From Mycolicibacterium vulneris (GTDB lineage: Bacteria > Actinomycetota > Actinomycetes > Mycobacteriales > Mycobacteriaceae), in assembly GCF_002104765.1 (NCBI RefSeq), contig NZ_NCXM01000005.1:168698-232697 (forward strand): a stretch of DNA of 64,000 nucleotides, in the 5' to 3' direction. Made by a program: the position numbers and the translations under genes. Each line of letters starts with the position of its first letter. Position 1 is the first letter of the stretch. This document shows, piece by piece, positions 1 to 8,111 of this stretch. A model generated the notes under the pieces. It worked only from the letters and a program-made list of their open reading frames with translations. It ran no database searches and was not told the origin of the DNA.

Positions 1-159
1 GCAATGTGCTTCCAAGACGTGCAGCTCGCCCTGCTCATCCCGGTAGGCCACCAGATCCTCACCGAAATAGTGCAGCGGCCGAACCTCGCCGACGGGAAAC
101 TCTGGAGACCAGCCGACCATGAACCAGCCGGTGACTTTCCAGGTGAATGGGACTTTCAC
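1..159 (-). CDS. Rieske non-heme iron oxygenase, N-terminal fragment (cut by window edge)
   Basis: The first 53 codons of a gene reading leftward out of the window, from a GTG at 159 preceded by a GAGAGG ribosome site. The peptide has a TGWFMVGW segment, then PLHYFGEDLVAYRD, and ends EAHC, where the cysteine fits the first ligand of the Rieske C-x-H pair. The same layout occurs in the complete KshA-like oxygenase at 57013-58122. Such proteins are terminal oxygenases that hydroxylate ring systems such as steroids, with an iron-sulfur reductase as partner. Family assignment is well supported; substrate is not visible. Confidence 0.8.
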   Translation of the reverse strand, partial: MKVPFTWKVTGWFMVGWSPEFPVGEVRPLHYFGEDLVAYRDEQGELHVLEAHC

Positions 160-192
160 GCGAAGCCTCTCGATTCCTGATAGATACTAAGT

Positions 193-210
193 CCGTTACA
201 GTATAGATTT
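193..210. promoter_or_regulatory. Weak copy of a recurring 18-bp AT-rich element
   Basis: On the plus strand this site contains ACAGTATAGAT. Its right half matches the clearer copies at 32704-32721, 50411-50428 and 56922-56939. It lies about 35-50 bases upstream of the minus-strand Rieske gene start at 159. The left half is poorly conserved, so this copy is uncertain. Confidence 0.35.
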
Positions 211-220
211 CAGCAGTCAG

Positions 221-409
221 GTCCGTAAGCGGCAAGGGAGTGCGACGACTGAGGCGCTGACGAGTTGGTAGCGCAACTCCTGGTACAACGGCGGAAACGT
301 GCCCGGTAAGAAACGGATGTACATGGGTAATACCGGCGGAATACCCGAATACCGGCGCCGCTGCGACGAAATCGCGGCCGGCGGATACACCGGTTTCAAA
401 CTGGCATAG
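221..409 (+). pseudogene. C-terminal remnant of a Baeyer-Villiger / flavin-containing monooxygenase
   Basis: One plus frame from 272 to the TAG at 407-409 encodes NSWYNGGNVPGKKR followed by TGGIPEYRRRCDEIAAGGY and ends GFKLA. This is the typical C-terminal end of flavoprotein monooxygenases of the cyclohexanone-monooxygenase type (SWYxGxNxPGKxR, then YxxxCDExxAxGYxGF). Just before it the frame is interrupted by TAG at 269-271, and no Rossmann domains are present upstream. The gene is therefore a decayed tail. It is followed at once by other remnants, so this stretch looks like an eroding gene cluster. Confidence 0.65.
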
Positions 410-418
410 CTGGCGAAG

Positions 419-859
419 GTGAGCGACATGGCGACGGCGATGAGCGGGCTGGGCCTGGCTAGAGATGTGGTCCGTGAATTGCAGGTCGACGCTGTCGCTC
501 TCTACACGCCGATCCTTGGGCTCAACGCGATGATCGCGCGCCACCTAAAGCGGTGGGGCACATCGCGCGAGGGGTTCCGCCAGTTGCTGGAATCCCCTGT
601 CGTTACCCAGCTGACCTCGGTGATCGACCCGTTGGCGGCCACTCCGTCTCCGCCGCCGGATCGCCGGCTCATCGTCGGGGCGTGGCACGACCGGATGGCG
701 ATGCGCGAGCCCGCCAACGCGTTGCAGGAACGTTGGGGCGGCCAACTGTACTGGTGCGACGGCAGCCACGTCGGGCACATCTTCTCCCGGCGTGTGCAGC
801 GCGTCACCGATCGATTTCTGCGCGACGTGGCCGCGCGAAAAGCCGTGGTGCCCGACTGA
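419..859 (+). pseudogene. Alpha/beta hydrolase C-terminal fragment
   Basis: A 146-codon open frame from GTG 419. It carries the last part of an alpha/beta hydrolase: a segment RRLIVGAWHDRMAM in the usual place of the acid residue and GSHVGHIF with a candidate catalytic histidine near the end. No GxSxG nucleophile elbow or oxyanion strand precedes them, and the likely homologues are roughly twice this length. It is most simply an N-terminally truncated gene, though the frame is open and may be translated. The stop overlaps the next ATG (TGATG), suggesting an old operon with the SnoaL-like gene. Confidence 0.5.
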
Positions 860-1076
860 TGGCAGCCACGTGGACTGCTCGAACGGTGGTCGAGCTCTAC
901 AACCTCGTCGTGTGGAACGAGCGCAACATCGAGTTGGCCGACGACTTGTTGGCCGACACCGTCATTCGGCACGACGTCGGTGGGGCGCGCACGCCAGCAT
1001 CGAGGTGTTCCGCGTCGTCGGCGGCAAAATTACCGAAATTTGGAACTGTGGTTATCAGCAAGGGGTTTGGAATTGA
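859..1076 (+). pseudogene. SnoaL-like (NTF2 fold) gene with internal deletion and frameshift
   Basis: From ATG 859 one frame reads MAATWTARTVVELYNLVVWN and continues with ELADDLLADTVIRHDVGG, the start of a SnoaL-like polyketide-cyclase-fold protein. At about 983-995 the coherent reading moves to another frame, which gives SIEVFRVVGGKITEIWNCGY and ends QGVWN at 1074-1076. A full protein of this family is about 125-130 residues; the joined pieces give only about 70. The middle is therefore deleted and the frame broken. The stop overlaps the TTG start of the next gene, so the original operon spacing survives. Confidence 0.65.
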
Positions 1077-2116
1077 GTGACCGTGTCCTTGACGAGTTGG
1101 GCTTCTACCTGCTGGCCGGGGCGGGCGGTGAGGGACCGGCGACACTGATGGACGAGGCCCGCCGGGGCGAGGAACTCGGCTTCGGCACCGGATTCATCTC
1201 CGAGCGGTGGAATGTCAAAGAGGCGTCGTCTCTGGTCGGGGCGGCCTGCGCGGTGACCAACCGGATGCAAATCGCCACCGCCGCAACCAATCACAACACC
1301 CGTCATCCCCTGATCACCGGGTCGTGGGCGACCACGATGCATCGCCTGTCGGGCGGCCGGTTCACGTTGGGCGTCGGCCGCGGCATCGCCGCGATCTACG
1401 GGGCCTTCGGCATCCCGGCGGTGACGACGGCACAGATGGAGGACTGGGCCCAGGTCATGCGCCGGCTGTGGCACGGCGAGCTGATCTTCAACCACGACGG
1501 CCCGATGGGCAAGTACCCCATCCTGTTCCTCGACCCCGACTTCAACGAGGACATTCGGCTGGCCCTGGTGGCCTTCGGGCCCAATACGCTCGCGCTCGGC
1601 GGGCGCGTGTTCGACGATGTCATCCTGCACACCTATTTCAGGCCGGAGACCTTGCAGCGCAGCGTCAACACTGTGAAGTCGGCGGCGGAGAAGGCCGGCC
1701 GCGACCCGGACAGCGTGCGGGTGTGGTCGTGCTTCGCCACCGTCGGCGACCACCTACCAGAAGAGCTGCGGCTGAAGAAGACCGTGGCGCGTCTGGCCAC
1801 CTATCTGCAGGGTTACGGCGATCTGCTGGTCAGCACCAACAACTGGGATCCCGCTGTGCTGCAACGGTTCCGAGAGGACCCGGTGGTCACCTCGATCGCG
1901 GGCGGCATCGATCACAAGGGCACGGCCGAGCAAATCGAGCACATCGCGACGCTGATTCCCGACGAATGGCTGGAGCCCTCGGCCACCGGGTCGGCGCAGC
2001 AGTGCGTGGATCGCATCCGCAAGGAATTCGACTACGGGGCCGACGCGGTCATCATGCACGGCGCCACACCCGACGAGCTCGAGCCGATCGTCGCGGCCTA
2101 CCGCGCCGCGGATTAG
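1073..2116 (+). CDS. F420-dependent LLM-class oxidoreductase
   Basis: A 347-residue protein of the luciferase-like (TIM-barrel) class that in mycobacteria usually uses coenzyme F420. Visible features are the early DEARRGEELGFGTGFISERW strand-helix, RHPLITGSWATTMHRLSGGR, and GVGRGIAAIYGAFG. The sequence resembles the family called TIGR03857 (MSMEG_2249-like). I chose TTG 1073 because AAGGGG precedes it and it overlaps the stop of the SnoaL remnant (TTGA). The open frame extends further upstream, but only through that remnant. The substrate is unknown; the cytoplasmic enzyme probably reduces or oxidises a small carbonyl compound. Confidence 0.85.
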   Translation: MSDRVLDELGFYLLAGAGGEGPATLMDEARRGEELGFGTGFISERWNVKEASSLVGAACAVTNRMQIATAATNHNTRHPLITGSWATTMHRLSGGRFTLGVGRGIAAIYGAFGIPAVTTAQMEDWAQVMRRLWHGELIFNHDGPMGKYPILFLDPDFNEDIRLALVAFGPNTLALGGRVFDDVILHTYFRPETLQRSVNTVKSAAEKAGRDPDSVRVWSCFATVGDHLPEELRLKKTVARLATYLQGYGDLLVSTNNWDPAVLQRFREDPVVTSIAGGIDHKGTAEQIEHIATLIPDEWLEPSATGSAQQCVDRIRKEFDYGADAVIMHGATPDELEPIVAAYRAAD

Positions 2117-2138
2117 CTTCAGCCGGCAGCCGCGCCAA

Positions 2139-3635
2139 TCACGGCATGATGACGGTCCGGGTGACCGGTTCGGCTGCGGCCTGCCTGCTGGACAGGCCAC
2201 GCTTCAGCGAGGCGAGCAGGGCGTCGCGCGTCTCACGAGGATCGATGAGTTCGTCGAACCCCATGTGTTCGGCAGAACGATAGGACGCCTGCAACTCGGC
2301 CTCACGCAACTTCGCGGTGACGTCCTCGCCCGCGTGCGTCGCACGGCCCAGCGCGGCCGCGCTCATGGCGCCCATCGTCGCGCCGGGGTAGGCGAAGGTC
2401 GCGGACTGGCTGTCGAAACCCAGCAGGGACATGACCATGGAGCCGAACCCGTATGCCTTGCGCAGCGTCACGTGCAGCTTCACCGTGGTGGCCGTGGTTT
2501 GGGCGGCGAACATTCGTGCGCCGGCGCGCAGCACACCGCTGCGCTCGGACCGGCTGCCGGGCAGCATGCCGGGATTGTCGGCGAGGAAGATGAGGGGCAG
2601 GTGGAACGAGTCGGCCACCATGATGAAGTGCGCCGCCTTGTCAGCGGCCGCGGCGTCGATGGAGCCGGCGAGCACCAGCGGCTGGTTGGCCACCACCGCG
2701 ACCGGGTGACCACCGAGATGGGCCAGCGCGCAGATGATCGCCTTGCCGTACTGCGGCTGCACCTCGAACCAGTCGGGCCGGTCGAAGACCACGTCGAGCA
2801 CGGCGCGCATGTCGTACACGCGGCGGTTGTCGCGGGACACGATGTCGAGCAGCTCCGGCGTCGCACGTGGCTCGGTTTCCTCGTCCTGCGGCAACGATGC
2901 GGGGTACGACCACGCGCTTGGCGGAAAGTAGGATAGGTAGCGCCGGACATCGTCGAGGACCGCCTCGTCGTCGTCGGCGACATTGTGGATCACCCCGCTG
3001 GGCAACGCGACATCCGGCCCGCCGAGGTCCTCCTTCGAAATGTCTTCTCCGGTGGACTCTTTGACGACGGGTGGCCCGGCGGTGAAGATCGCGCCCTGCC
3101 TGCTCATGATCCGGAAGTCGCAGACCGGGGCCACCAGCGCGCCGTGTCCGGCCGACGGCCCGAATACGGCACCGACGGTCGGCACGCGGCCCGAGCACCG
3201 CGCCTGGGCCAGTAGGTCGGTGGGGGTGCGGCCGTAGTGCGCGCCGCCGGGACGAAAACCGGCGCCTTCGAGCAGCATCACCAGCGGGATCTTGTCGCGC
3301 AGCGCCAGTTCGGCGATGCGGTATCGCTTGGAGTTGCCGCCGGGCCCGATGCTGCCCGCCATGGTGGTGAAGTCCTCAGCGCCCAGCATCACCGGTGAAC
3401 CGTTGATCTCACCGGAGCCGACGATCAGGCCGTCGGCCGCGATCTCACCACCGACCAGGGTGCCGAGCTCGCGGAATGTGCCCGGGTCGAGGAGGTACTC
3501 GATTCGCGCGCGGGCGTCGATCTTGCCCTTGTTGCGGTGCTTGTCGAGTCGCTCCGGCCCGCCCATGTCCCGCGCGTGCTGACGGCGCCGCTCGAGATCC
3601 TCGAGCGTTTCTCCCCAATCCTGGGCTTTCGGCAT
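2139..3635 (-). CDS. Acyl-CoA carboxylase carboxyltransferase (beta) subunit
   Basis: A 498-residue carboxyltransferase of the AccD/propionyl-CoA carboxylase beta type, which moves a carboxyl group from biotin to an acyl-CoA. Both crotonase-fold halves are present. The N half has SIGPGGNSKRYRIAELAL and EGAGFRPGGAHYGR; the C half has FLADNPGMLPGSRSERSG and the YGFGSMVMSLLGFDS segment. No biotinylated alpha subunit lies nearby, so it must work with one encoded elsewhere. It is convergent with the LLM gene and divergent from the P450 at 3779. The acyl-CoA used cannot be told from the sequence. Confidence 0.88.
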   Translation of the reverse strand: MPKAQDWGETLEDLERRRQHARDMGGPERLDKHRNKGKIDARARIEYLLDPGTFRELGTLVGGEIAADGLIVGSGEINGSPVMLGAEDFTTMAGSIGPGGNSKRYRIAELALRDKIPLVMLLEGAGFRPGGAHYGRTPTDLLAQARCSGRVPTVGAVFGPSAGHGALVAPVCDFRIMSRQGAIFTAGPPVVKESTGEDISKEDLGGPDVALPSGVIHNVADDDEAVLDDVRRYLSYFPPSAWSYPASLPQDEETEPRATPELLDIVSRDNRRVYDMRAVLDVVFDRPDWFEVQPQYGKAIICALAHLGGHPVAVVANQPLVLAGSIDAAAADKAAHFIMVADSFHLPLIFLADNPGMLPGSRSERSGVLRAGARMFAAQTTATTVKLHVTLRKAYGFGSMVMSLLGFDSQSATFAYPGATMGAMSAAALGRATHAGEDVTAKLREAELQASYRSAEHMGFDELIDPRETRDALLASLKRGLSSRQAAAEPVTRTVIMP

Positions 3636-3778
3636 GCCTCTGTCCTACCTCATGGAGATGCGTGGCGCGACCAGATTTGTAGGGTCACATACTGGATTGC
3701 TTACTGTAAAGTTACCCGCATGTCTGACGCCGGTCGTCGAGAGGTCGACGAGGCGTCCCAAATCGAGGAGTCTCACCA
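3636..3778. promoter_or_regulatory. Divergent promoter region between carboxylase and P450
   Basis: The 143 bases separate two divergent genes and must hold both promoters. The P450 side has an AGGAG ribosome site (about 3765-3769). The central part (TTGCTTACTGTAAAGTTACC, about 3696-3715) is AT-rich compared with its surroundings. I see no strong palindrome. Confidence 0.4.
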
Positions 3779-5014
3779 GTGAGCGCAACGACGATGGACG
3801 AGGCCGCCAAGCTATTGGCGGACCCGTTGGCGTATACCGACGAACGGCGCCTGCACGCGGCTTTGACCCACCTGCGTGCCAACGCTCCGGTGTCGTGGGT
3901 GGAGGTTCCGAACTATCGGCCGTTCTGGGCGATCACCAAACACGCCGACGTCATGGATATCGAACGCGACAACATGCTCTTCACCAACTGGCCGCGACCC
4001 GTGCTGACGACGGCGGAGGGCGACCAGATGCAGGCCGCTGCCGGCGTGCGCACGCTGATCCATCTCGACGATCCGCAACACCGGGTGGTGCGCGCGATCG
4101 GCTCAGACTGGTTCCGCCCAAAGGCGATGCGCGCGTTGAAGATGCGCGTCGACGAGCTGGCGAAGATCTACGTCGACAAGATGATGGCGACCGGCCCCGA
4201 ATGTGATTTCGTCCAAGAAGTCGCCGTCAATTACCCGCTCTACGTGATCATGTCGCTGCTGGGCCTGCCCGAGGCCGATTTCCCGCGCATGCTCAAGCTG
4301 ACCCAGGAGTTGTTCGGCAGCGACGACTCCGAGTTCAAGCGCGGCAGCACCAACGAGGATCAGCTGCCCGCGCTGCTCGACATGTTCCAGTACTTCAACG
4401 GGGTGACCGCGGCACGCCGCGAGCATCCGACCGAGGATCTCGCTTCGGCGATCGCGAACGCCCGCGTGGACGGCGAACCGCTGTCGGATATCGACACGGT
4501 GTCGTACTACCTGATCGTGGCCACCGCCGGTCACGACACCACCAGCGCGACCATCTCCGGCGGCCTGCAGGCGCTCATCGAAAACCCGGACCAGCTCGAT
4601 CGCCTGCGCGACAACCTCGACCTGATGCCGTTGGCCACCGAGGAGATGATCCGCTGGGTCACCCCGGTCAAGGAGTTCATGCGGACCGCCAACGAGGACA
4701 CCACCGTGCGTGGCGTGCCCATCGCCGCCGGGGATTCGGTTCTGCTGTCCTATGTTTCGGCCAACCGTGACGAGGATGTCTTCAACGATCCGTTCCGCTT
4801 CGACGTCGGTCGCGACCCGAACAAGCACGTCGCCTTCGGTTACGGTGTGCACTTCTGCATGGGTGCGGCGCTCGCGCGCATGGAGGTCAGTAGCTTCTTC
4901 TCCGAGCTGCTGCCCCGGCTCAAATCCGTTGATTTGACCGGTGATCCGGAGCTCGTTGCGACGACTTTCGTCGGCGGCCTCAAGCACCTGCCGGTACGCT
5001 ACTCGTTGGCGTGA
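3779..5014 (+). CDS. Cytochrome P450
   Basis: A 411-residue soluble bacterial P450. The I-helix oxygen-activation motif AGHDTTS lies near residue 250, the K-helix ExxR in EEMIRW near 285, and the heme loop FGYGVHFCMGAALARME with the ligand cysteine near 360. The GTG start at 3779 has AGGAG about ten bases upstream. No ferredoxin or reductase gene is adjacent, so electrons must come from elsewhere. The carboxylase and 3-hydroxyacyl-CoA dehydrogenase neighbours suggest lipid or branched-chain substrates, which is inference. The CYP family cannot be assigned by eye. Confidence 0.92.
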   Translation: MSATTMDEAAKLLADPLAYTDERRLHAALTHLRANAPVSWVEVPNYRPFWAITKHADVMDIERDNMLFTNWPRPVLTTAEGDQMQAAAGVRTLIHLDDPQHRVVRAIGSDWFRPKAMRALKMRVDELAKIYVDKMMATGPECDFVQEVAVNYPLYVIMSLLGLPEADFPRMLKLTQELFGSDDSEFKRGSTNEDQLPALLDMFQYFNGVTAARREHPTEDLASAIANARVDGEPLSDIDTVSYYLIVATAGHDTTSATISGGLQALIENPDQLDRLRDNLDLMPLATEEMIRWVTPVKEFMRTANEDTTVRGVPIAAGDSVLLSYVSANRDEDVFNDPFRFDVGRDPNKHVAFGYGVHFCMGAALARMEVSSFFSELLPRLKSVDLTGDPELVATTFVGGLKHLPVRYSLA

Positions 5015-5019
5015 CAGTT

Positions 5020-5162
5020 CGGTCATCGGGTGGGGTCGTCGGTCAAAGCTCACGTCGCGGGCGTGCACCGGCTCGTGGCACTCCCCGCAGCGCAATTCGC
5101 CGTGGATCCAATCGGCACACCCGCGGAGGATGCCCGCACAAGGTGATCGACACGCTTCTCAA
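5020..5162 (-). pseudogene. Possible C-terminal fragment of an HxlR-type regulator
   Basis: A minus-strand frame across this span reads CADWIHGELRCGECHEPVHA then RDVSFDRRP. The CGECHEPVHARDV stretch resembles the zinc-ribbon-like tail of some HxlR winged-helix regulators. The upstream part in the same frame contains a stop, and the frame continues without purpose into the antisense of the P450 gene. It is at best a remnant. The rest of the 5015-5426 gap holds nothing else I can name. Confidence 0.22.
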
Positions 5163-5426
5163 CTCCCGCGCGACGGTCGTGAACACCTCGAGTTCGTCGC
5201 AGAAATTACTTCCTCGAGTCGGGATCACCGACTTCGACACCACGGTTCAACGCCGACCCGGCATCGCCTACGCGCTCTCCAAAAGTTTTCGGGGTTCCCA
5301 AGCGGTGTTGTTACTGGGTTGGCCTCTTTCACAGTTATTCGAATCTGTCCGCGCGAACCAACGTTCAGCGGATTTTTGTGGTTCAAGGACGGATCTTTGC
5401 ATGCGGCCGGGACTTAGCATGCGTGT

Positions 5427-6311
5427 GTGGCTGGCTCGTATATCTACACGTTCGATGACATCCGGAACCGCCCGGTCGCAGTGATCGGGGCGGGGACCCT
5501 GGGTCGGCGCATCGCGCTGATGTTCGCCAGCCGCGGCGGAAGCGTGCGAATCTATGCCCGGCGCGCCGAACAGCTCGCCGACGCGAAACAGTACGTCGCC
5601 GAGTCGCTACCGCAGCTGGTGTCCGACCGAGGCTTTGGCGAAGTTGGCATCGCGACTGGCACGAGTTCGCTCGACGAGGCAATGGACGACGCCTGGCTTG
5701 CCGTGGAGTCTGCACCGGAGAAGCTCGAGATCAAGATTCCGCTGTGGGGCCAGATCGACCAGGCCGCACCGGTGGGCACGATCTTCGCGACGAACTCTTC
5801 GTCCTACCCGTCGCGGCTAATGGCCGAAGACGTGCGCGACAAAACGCGTTTGTGCAACATGCATTTCTACATGCCGCCTCAGGTCAACGCGGTCGACCTG
5901 ATGTCCGACGGTGAGACCGACCGCGGCCTGCTCGACACCTTGCTGACCGTCCTGCCCGAATTCGGCGTGCATCCCTTCGAGGCGCGCAAGGAGTCCACCG
6001 GGTTCATATTCAATCGCATCTGGGCCGCCATCAAGCGTGAGTCGCTGGCCGTCGTCGCCGAGGGCGTGGCCCGTCCGGAGGACGTCGACGGCATGTTCAG
6101 AGTCAATTGGGGCGTGCCGGCCGGGCCGTTTCAAATGATGGACCTGGTCGGCCTGGACGTCGTGCTCGACATCGAGAACCACTACGCGCAAGAGTTTCCG
6201 CACCTACCCGAGAACGTGCGGGAGTTATTGCAGGCCTACATCGATGCGGGCAAGCTCGGCATCAAGACCGGCGAGGGCTTCTACCCGTACAGTTCCGGCC
6301 CGCGAGCGTAA
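5427..6311 (+). CDS. 3-hydroxyacyl-CoA dehydrogenase family protein
   Basis: A 294-residue NAD-dependent dehydrogenase of the HBDH/HCDH family, oxidising a 3-hydroxyacyl-CoA to a 3-ketoacyl-CoA. The Rossmann motif VIGAGTLGRRIALMFASRG is at residues 18-36. TNSSSYPSRLM and MHFYMPP match the NAD-domain catalytic region, and RIWAAIKRESLAVVAEG followed by GPFQMMDLVGLD forms the C-terminal domain. The end GKLGIKTGEGFYPY is typical. GTG 5427 is the first start that keeps the Rossmann strand near the N-terminus; its ribosome site is weak. The stop lies inside a strong inverted repeat. Confidence 0.88.
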   Translation: MAGSYIYTFDDIRNRPVAVIGAGTLGRRIALMFASRGGSVRIYARRAEQLADAKQYVAESLPQLVSDRGFGEVGIATGTSSLDEAMDDAWLAVESAPEKLEIKIPLWGQIDQAAPVGTIFATNSSSYPSRLMAEDVRDKTRLCNMHFYMPPQVNAVDLMSDGETDRGLLDTLLTVLPEFGVHPFEARKESTGFIFNRIWAAIKRESLAVVAEGVARPEDVDGMFRVNWGVPAGPFQMMDLVGLDVVLDIENHYAQEFPHLPENVRELLQAYIDAGKLGIKTGEGFYPYSSGPRA

Positions 6312-6358
6312 CGCCACTGCGAAATGTGGCGCAATTTTTCGAAGTGGCGTTACGCTCG
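6303..6358. repeat. 16-bp perfect inverted repeat overlapping a stop codon
   Basis: The arms CGAGCGTAACGCCACT (6303-6318) and AGTGGCGTTACGCTCG (6343-6358) are perfectly complementary, with a 24-base loop containing a short T run. The left arm includes the last codons and TAA of the dehydrogenase gene. It could end transcription or stabilise the 3' end. There is no clean T tract after the stem, so it may instead be a mobile or repetitive palindrome. Confidence 0.6.
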
Positions 6359-6437
6359 GCGAAGCGCGTTGGTGGCGAGCGACTTTCAGTTGCTCAAGAC
6401 CAAGCGCCACTGCCACGCGGCTGTCCGGTCGTGGCCT

Positions 6438-6683
6438 TCAGGCCCGGACCGGCGTCCTGACCGGCCTCGCGACCCGGTAGCTGCCCTCGCTCTGAATCGC
6501 GTCCGCCTTGCTGATGCCCACGCCGGTGGTCATCAACCACCCGAAAGCCGGTGCGCCGGGGGCGACAATCGTCCCGCCGGCCTTGCCCGCCGATTTCAAG
6601 AATCGCTTGATGTCGATCCAACCCTCGGGTGGTGCTGCATGGAGCAGCGTAACGCGCGTGTAGTCGGTTGACTGCAATTGCAC
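6438..6683 (-). CDS. Small hypothetical protein downstream of the FAD oxidoreductase
   Basis: An 81-codon frame from GTG 6683, starting six bases after the stop of the FAD-dependent oxidoreductase on the same strand, which is operon-like spacing. The peptide begins VQLQSTDYTRVTLLHAAPPE and has a Gly/Ala/Pro-rich middle (GGTIVAPGAPAFGWL). No domain, signal peptide or clear membrane segment is evident. I do not recognise it. It may be a genuine small gene or a chance frame in GC-rich DNA. Confidence 0.35.
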   Translation of the reverse strand: MQLQSTDYTRVTLLHAAPPEGWIDIKRFLKSAGKAGGTIVAPGAPAFGWLMTTGVGISKADAIQSEGSYRVARPVRTPVRA

Positions 6684-6689
6684 GAGGCG

Positions 6690-8111
6690 TCACGTCCGTC
6701 GGGCCAGGTAGGCGAGTGCGAGCTGGGCGGCGTTGGCGCCGCACATGCCATGCGCCCCGGGGCCCGGTGGGGTGGCCGCCGAGCAGATGTACATGCCCGG
6801 CACCCCAATGGTATAGGGCGACAGCGTGATTCGCGGCCCGAAGGTCAGCTGGCGGATGTCCTTGGCGCCAGTCATGATGTCGCCGCCGTCATAGTTGGCG
6901 TTGCAAGTGGCCATCTGGGTGGTCGAGCGAACGGTGTGGCCGACAACTCGTTCCCGGAAACCGGGGGCGAATCGCTCGATCTGGGCGACGATCGCCTCGG
7001 TCGCGTCGCCGGCGTAGCCGTTGGGGACGTGCGCGTAGCTCCACACCGGATGCGTATTGCCCACCGAGCGTTGCGGATCGGCGAGATACTGCTGACCGAC
7101 CAGCACGAACGGCCGCTCAGGCATGCGGCCGGCGTGGATCTCCCGCTCGGTCGCGGCCAGTTCGGAATAGGTCCCGGCCAGATGCACCGTGCCGGCCCGG
7201 CGGGCGTCGGGGTTCGTCCAGGGCACGCCGCCGTCGACAGCGAAGTCGACCTTGAAAGCGCCGGGGCCGCGGCGAAACCTCCTGAACGCGCGGGAAACCC
7301 GGCGCGGCAGGCGATCTCCCAGGATCCCGGCGACCGAGCCCGGCGCCAGGTCGAACATCGTGACGTCCGCGGGCGGCAGCTGCGACGCCGCCTTGACCTG
7401 CACGCCGGTCTCGATCTTGCCGCCCAGGTCGGTCAGCAGCGCGACCATCGCGTCGGTGATCGATTGCGATCCCCCTTCGGCCACCGCCCAGCCGTGCCGG
7501 TGACCCGCCGCGATGATGCCCATCCCGATGGCGGAGGTCATCGGGTAGTGCAGCGGCCGGAAGGCATGGGCCGCAACGCCTCCGAACAACGCGCGCCCCT
7601 CTTCCGTGCGGAACAGCCGGGCGAAGGTCGATCCCGGAAGGACGGTGGGTGCGCCGAACCGGGCCAGCGTCAGCGGATGATGCGGGAATCGCAGCAGGGG
7701 CCGCATGATGTCCTCGCTCAGGGCGTCGAACCGGCCGGCCGCGTAGCCGAATGCGAGCCGCCAGCGCGACCCGTCGCGACCGAGGCCGGCCGCGGTCTCC
7801 TCCACCGAGCGGTGCAGCACACCGGCGCCGACACCGTGGAGTGGGTGCACACAATCGATCTCCGGCCAACGCCACGTCAAGCCGTACCGCTGCAGGTCGA
7901 AGCGGCCCAGGAACTGCGAGCCGACGGCCATCGGGTGGATCGCGGAGCAGTGGTCGTGCAGCAGGCCGGGGACGATCGCCTCGGCGCTGCGGGCGCCACC
8001 GCCCACCTCGTCGGCGGCCTCGAGCACGGTGACCTGCACGCCCTCGGCGGCCAGGCAGATGGCGGCGGCCAGACCGTTGGGTCCGCCGCCCACCACCAAC
8101 GCGGTGCTCAT
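6690..8111 (-). CDS. FAD-dependent oxidoreductase, phytoene-dehydrogenase-like
   Basis: A 473-residue flavoprotein of the amine-oxidase/carotenoid-desaturase superfamily. The dinucleotide-binding motif VVGGGPNGLAAAICLAAEG is at residues 6-24, followed by VLEAADEVGGGARSAE. The C-terminus has the second FAD segment GMYICSAATPPGPGAHGMCG. ATG 8111 overlaps the stop of the DUF3556 gene by four bases (ATGA), and translation from it puts the Rossmann motif at the N-terminus. Longer upstream starts would lie inside the DUF3556 gene. It likely acts on a lipid or isoprenoid with the membrane partner; that role is inference. Confidence 0.87.
   Translation of the reverse strand: MSTALVVGGGPNGLAAAICLAAEGVQVTVLEAADEVGGGARSAEAIVPGLLHDHCSAIHPMAVGSQFLGRFDLQRYGLTWRWPEIDCVHPLHGVGAGVLHRSVEETAAGLGRDGSRWRLAFGYAAGRFDALSEDIMRPLLRFPHHPLTLARFGAPTVLPGSTFARLFRTEEGRALFGGVAAHAFRPLHYPMTSAIGMGIIAAGHRHGWAVAEGGSQSITDAMVALLTDLGGKIETGVQVKAASQLPPADVTMFDLAPGSVAGILGDRLPRRVSRAFRRFRRGPGAFKVDFAVDGGVPWTNPDARRAGTVHLAGTYSELAATEREIHAGRMPERPFVLVGQQYLADPQRSVGNTHPVWSYAHVPNGYAGDATEAIVAQIERFAPGFRERVVGHTVRSTTQMATCNANYDGGDIMTGAKDIRQLTFGPRITLSPYTIGVPGMYICSAATPPGPGAHGMCGANAAQLALAYLARRT

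Noticed and set aside
5011..5484. 157-codon plus-strand frame in the gap after the first P450
   Set aside because: No domain or ribosome site and it runs into the dehydrogenase gene; a fragment of an HxlR-like gene on the minus strand explains the area slightly better.
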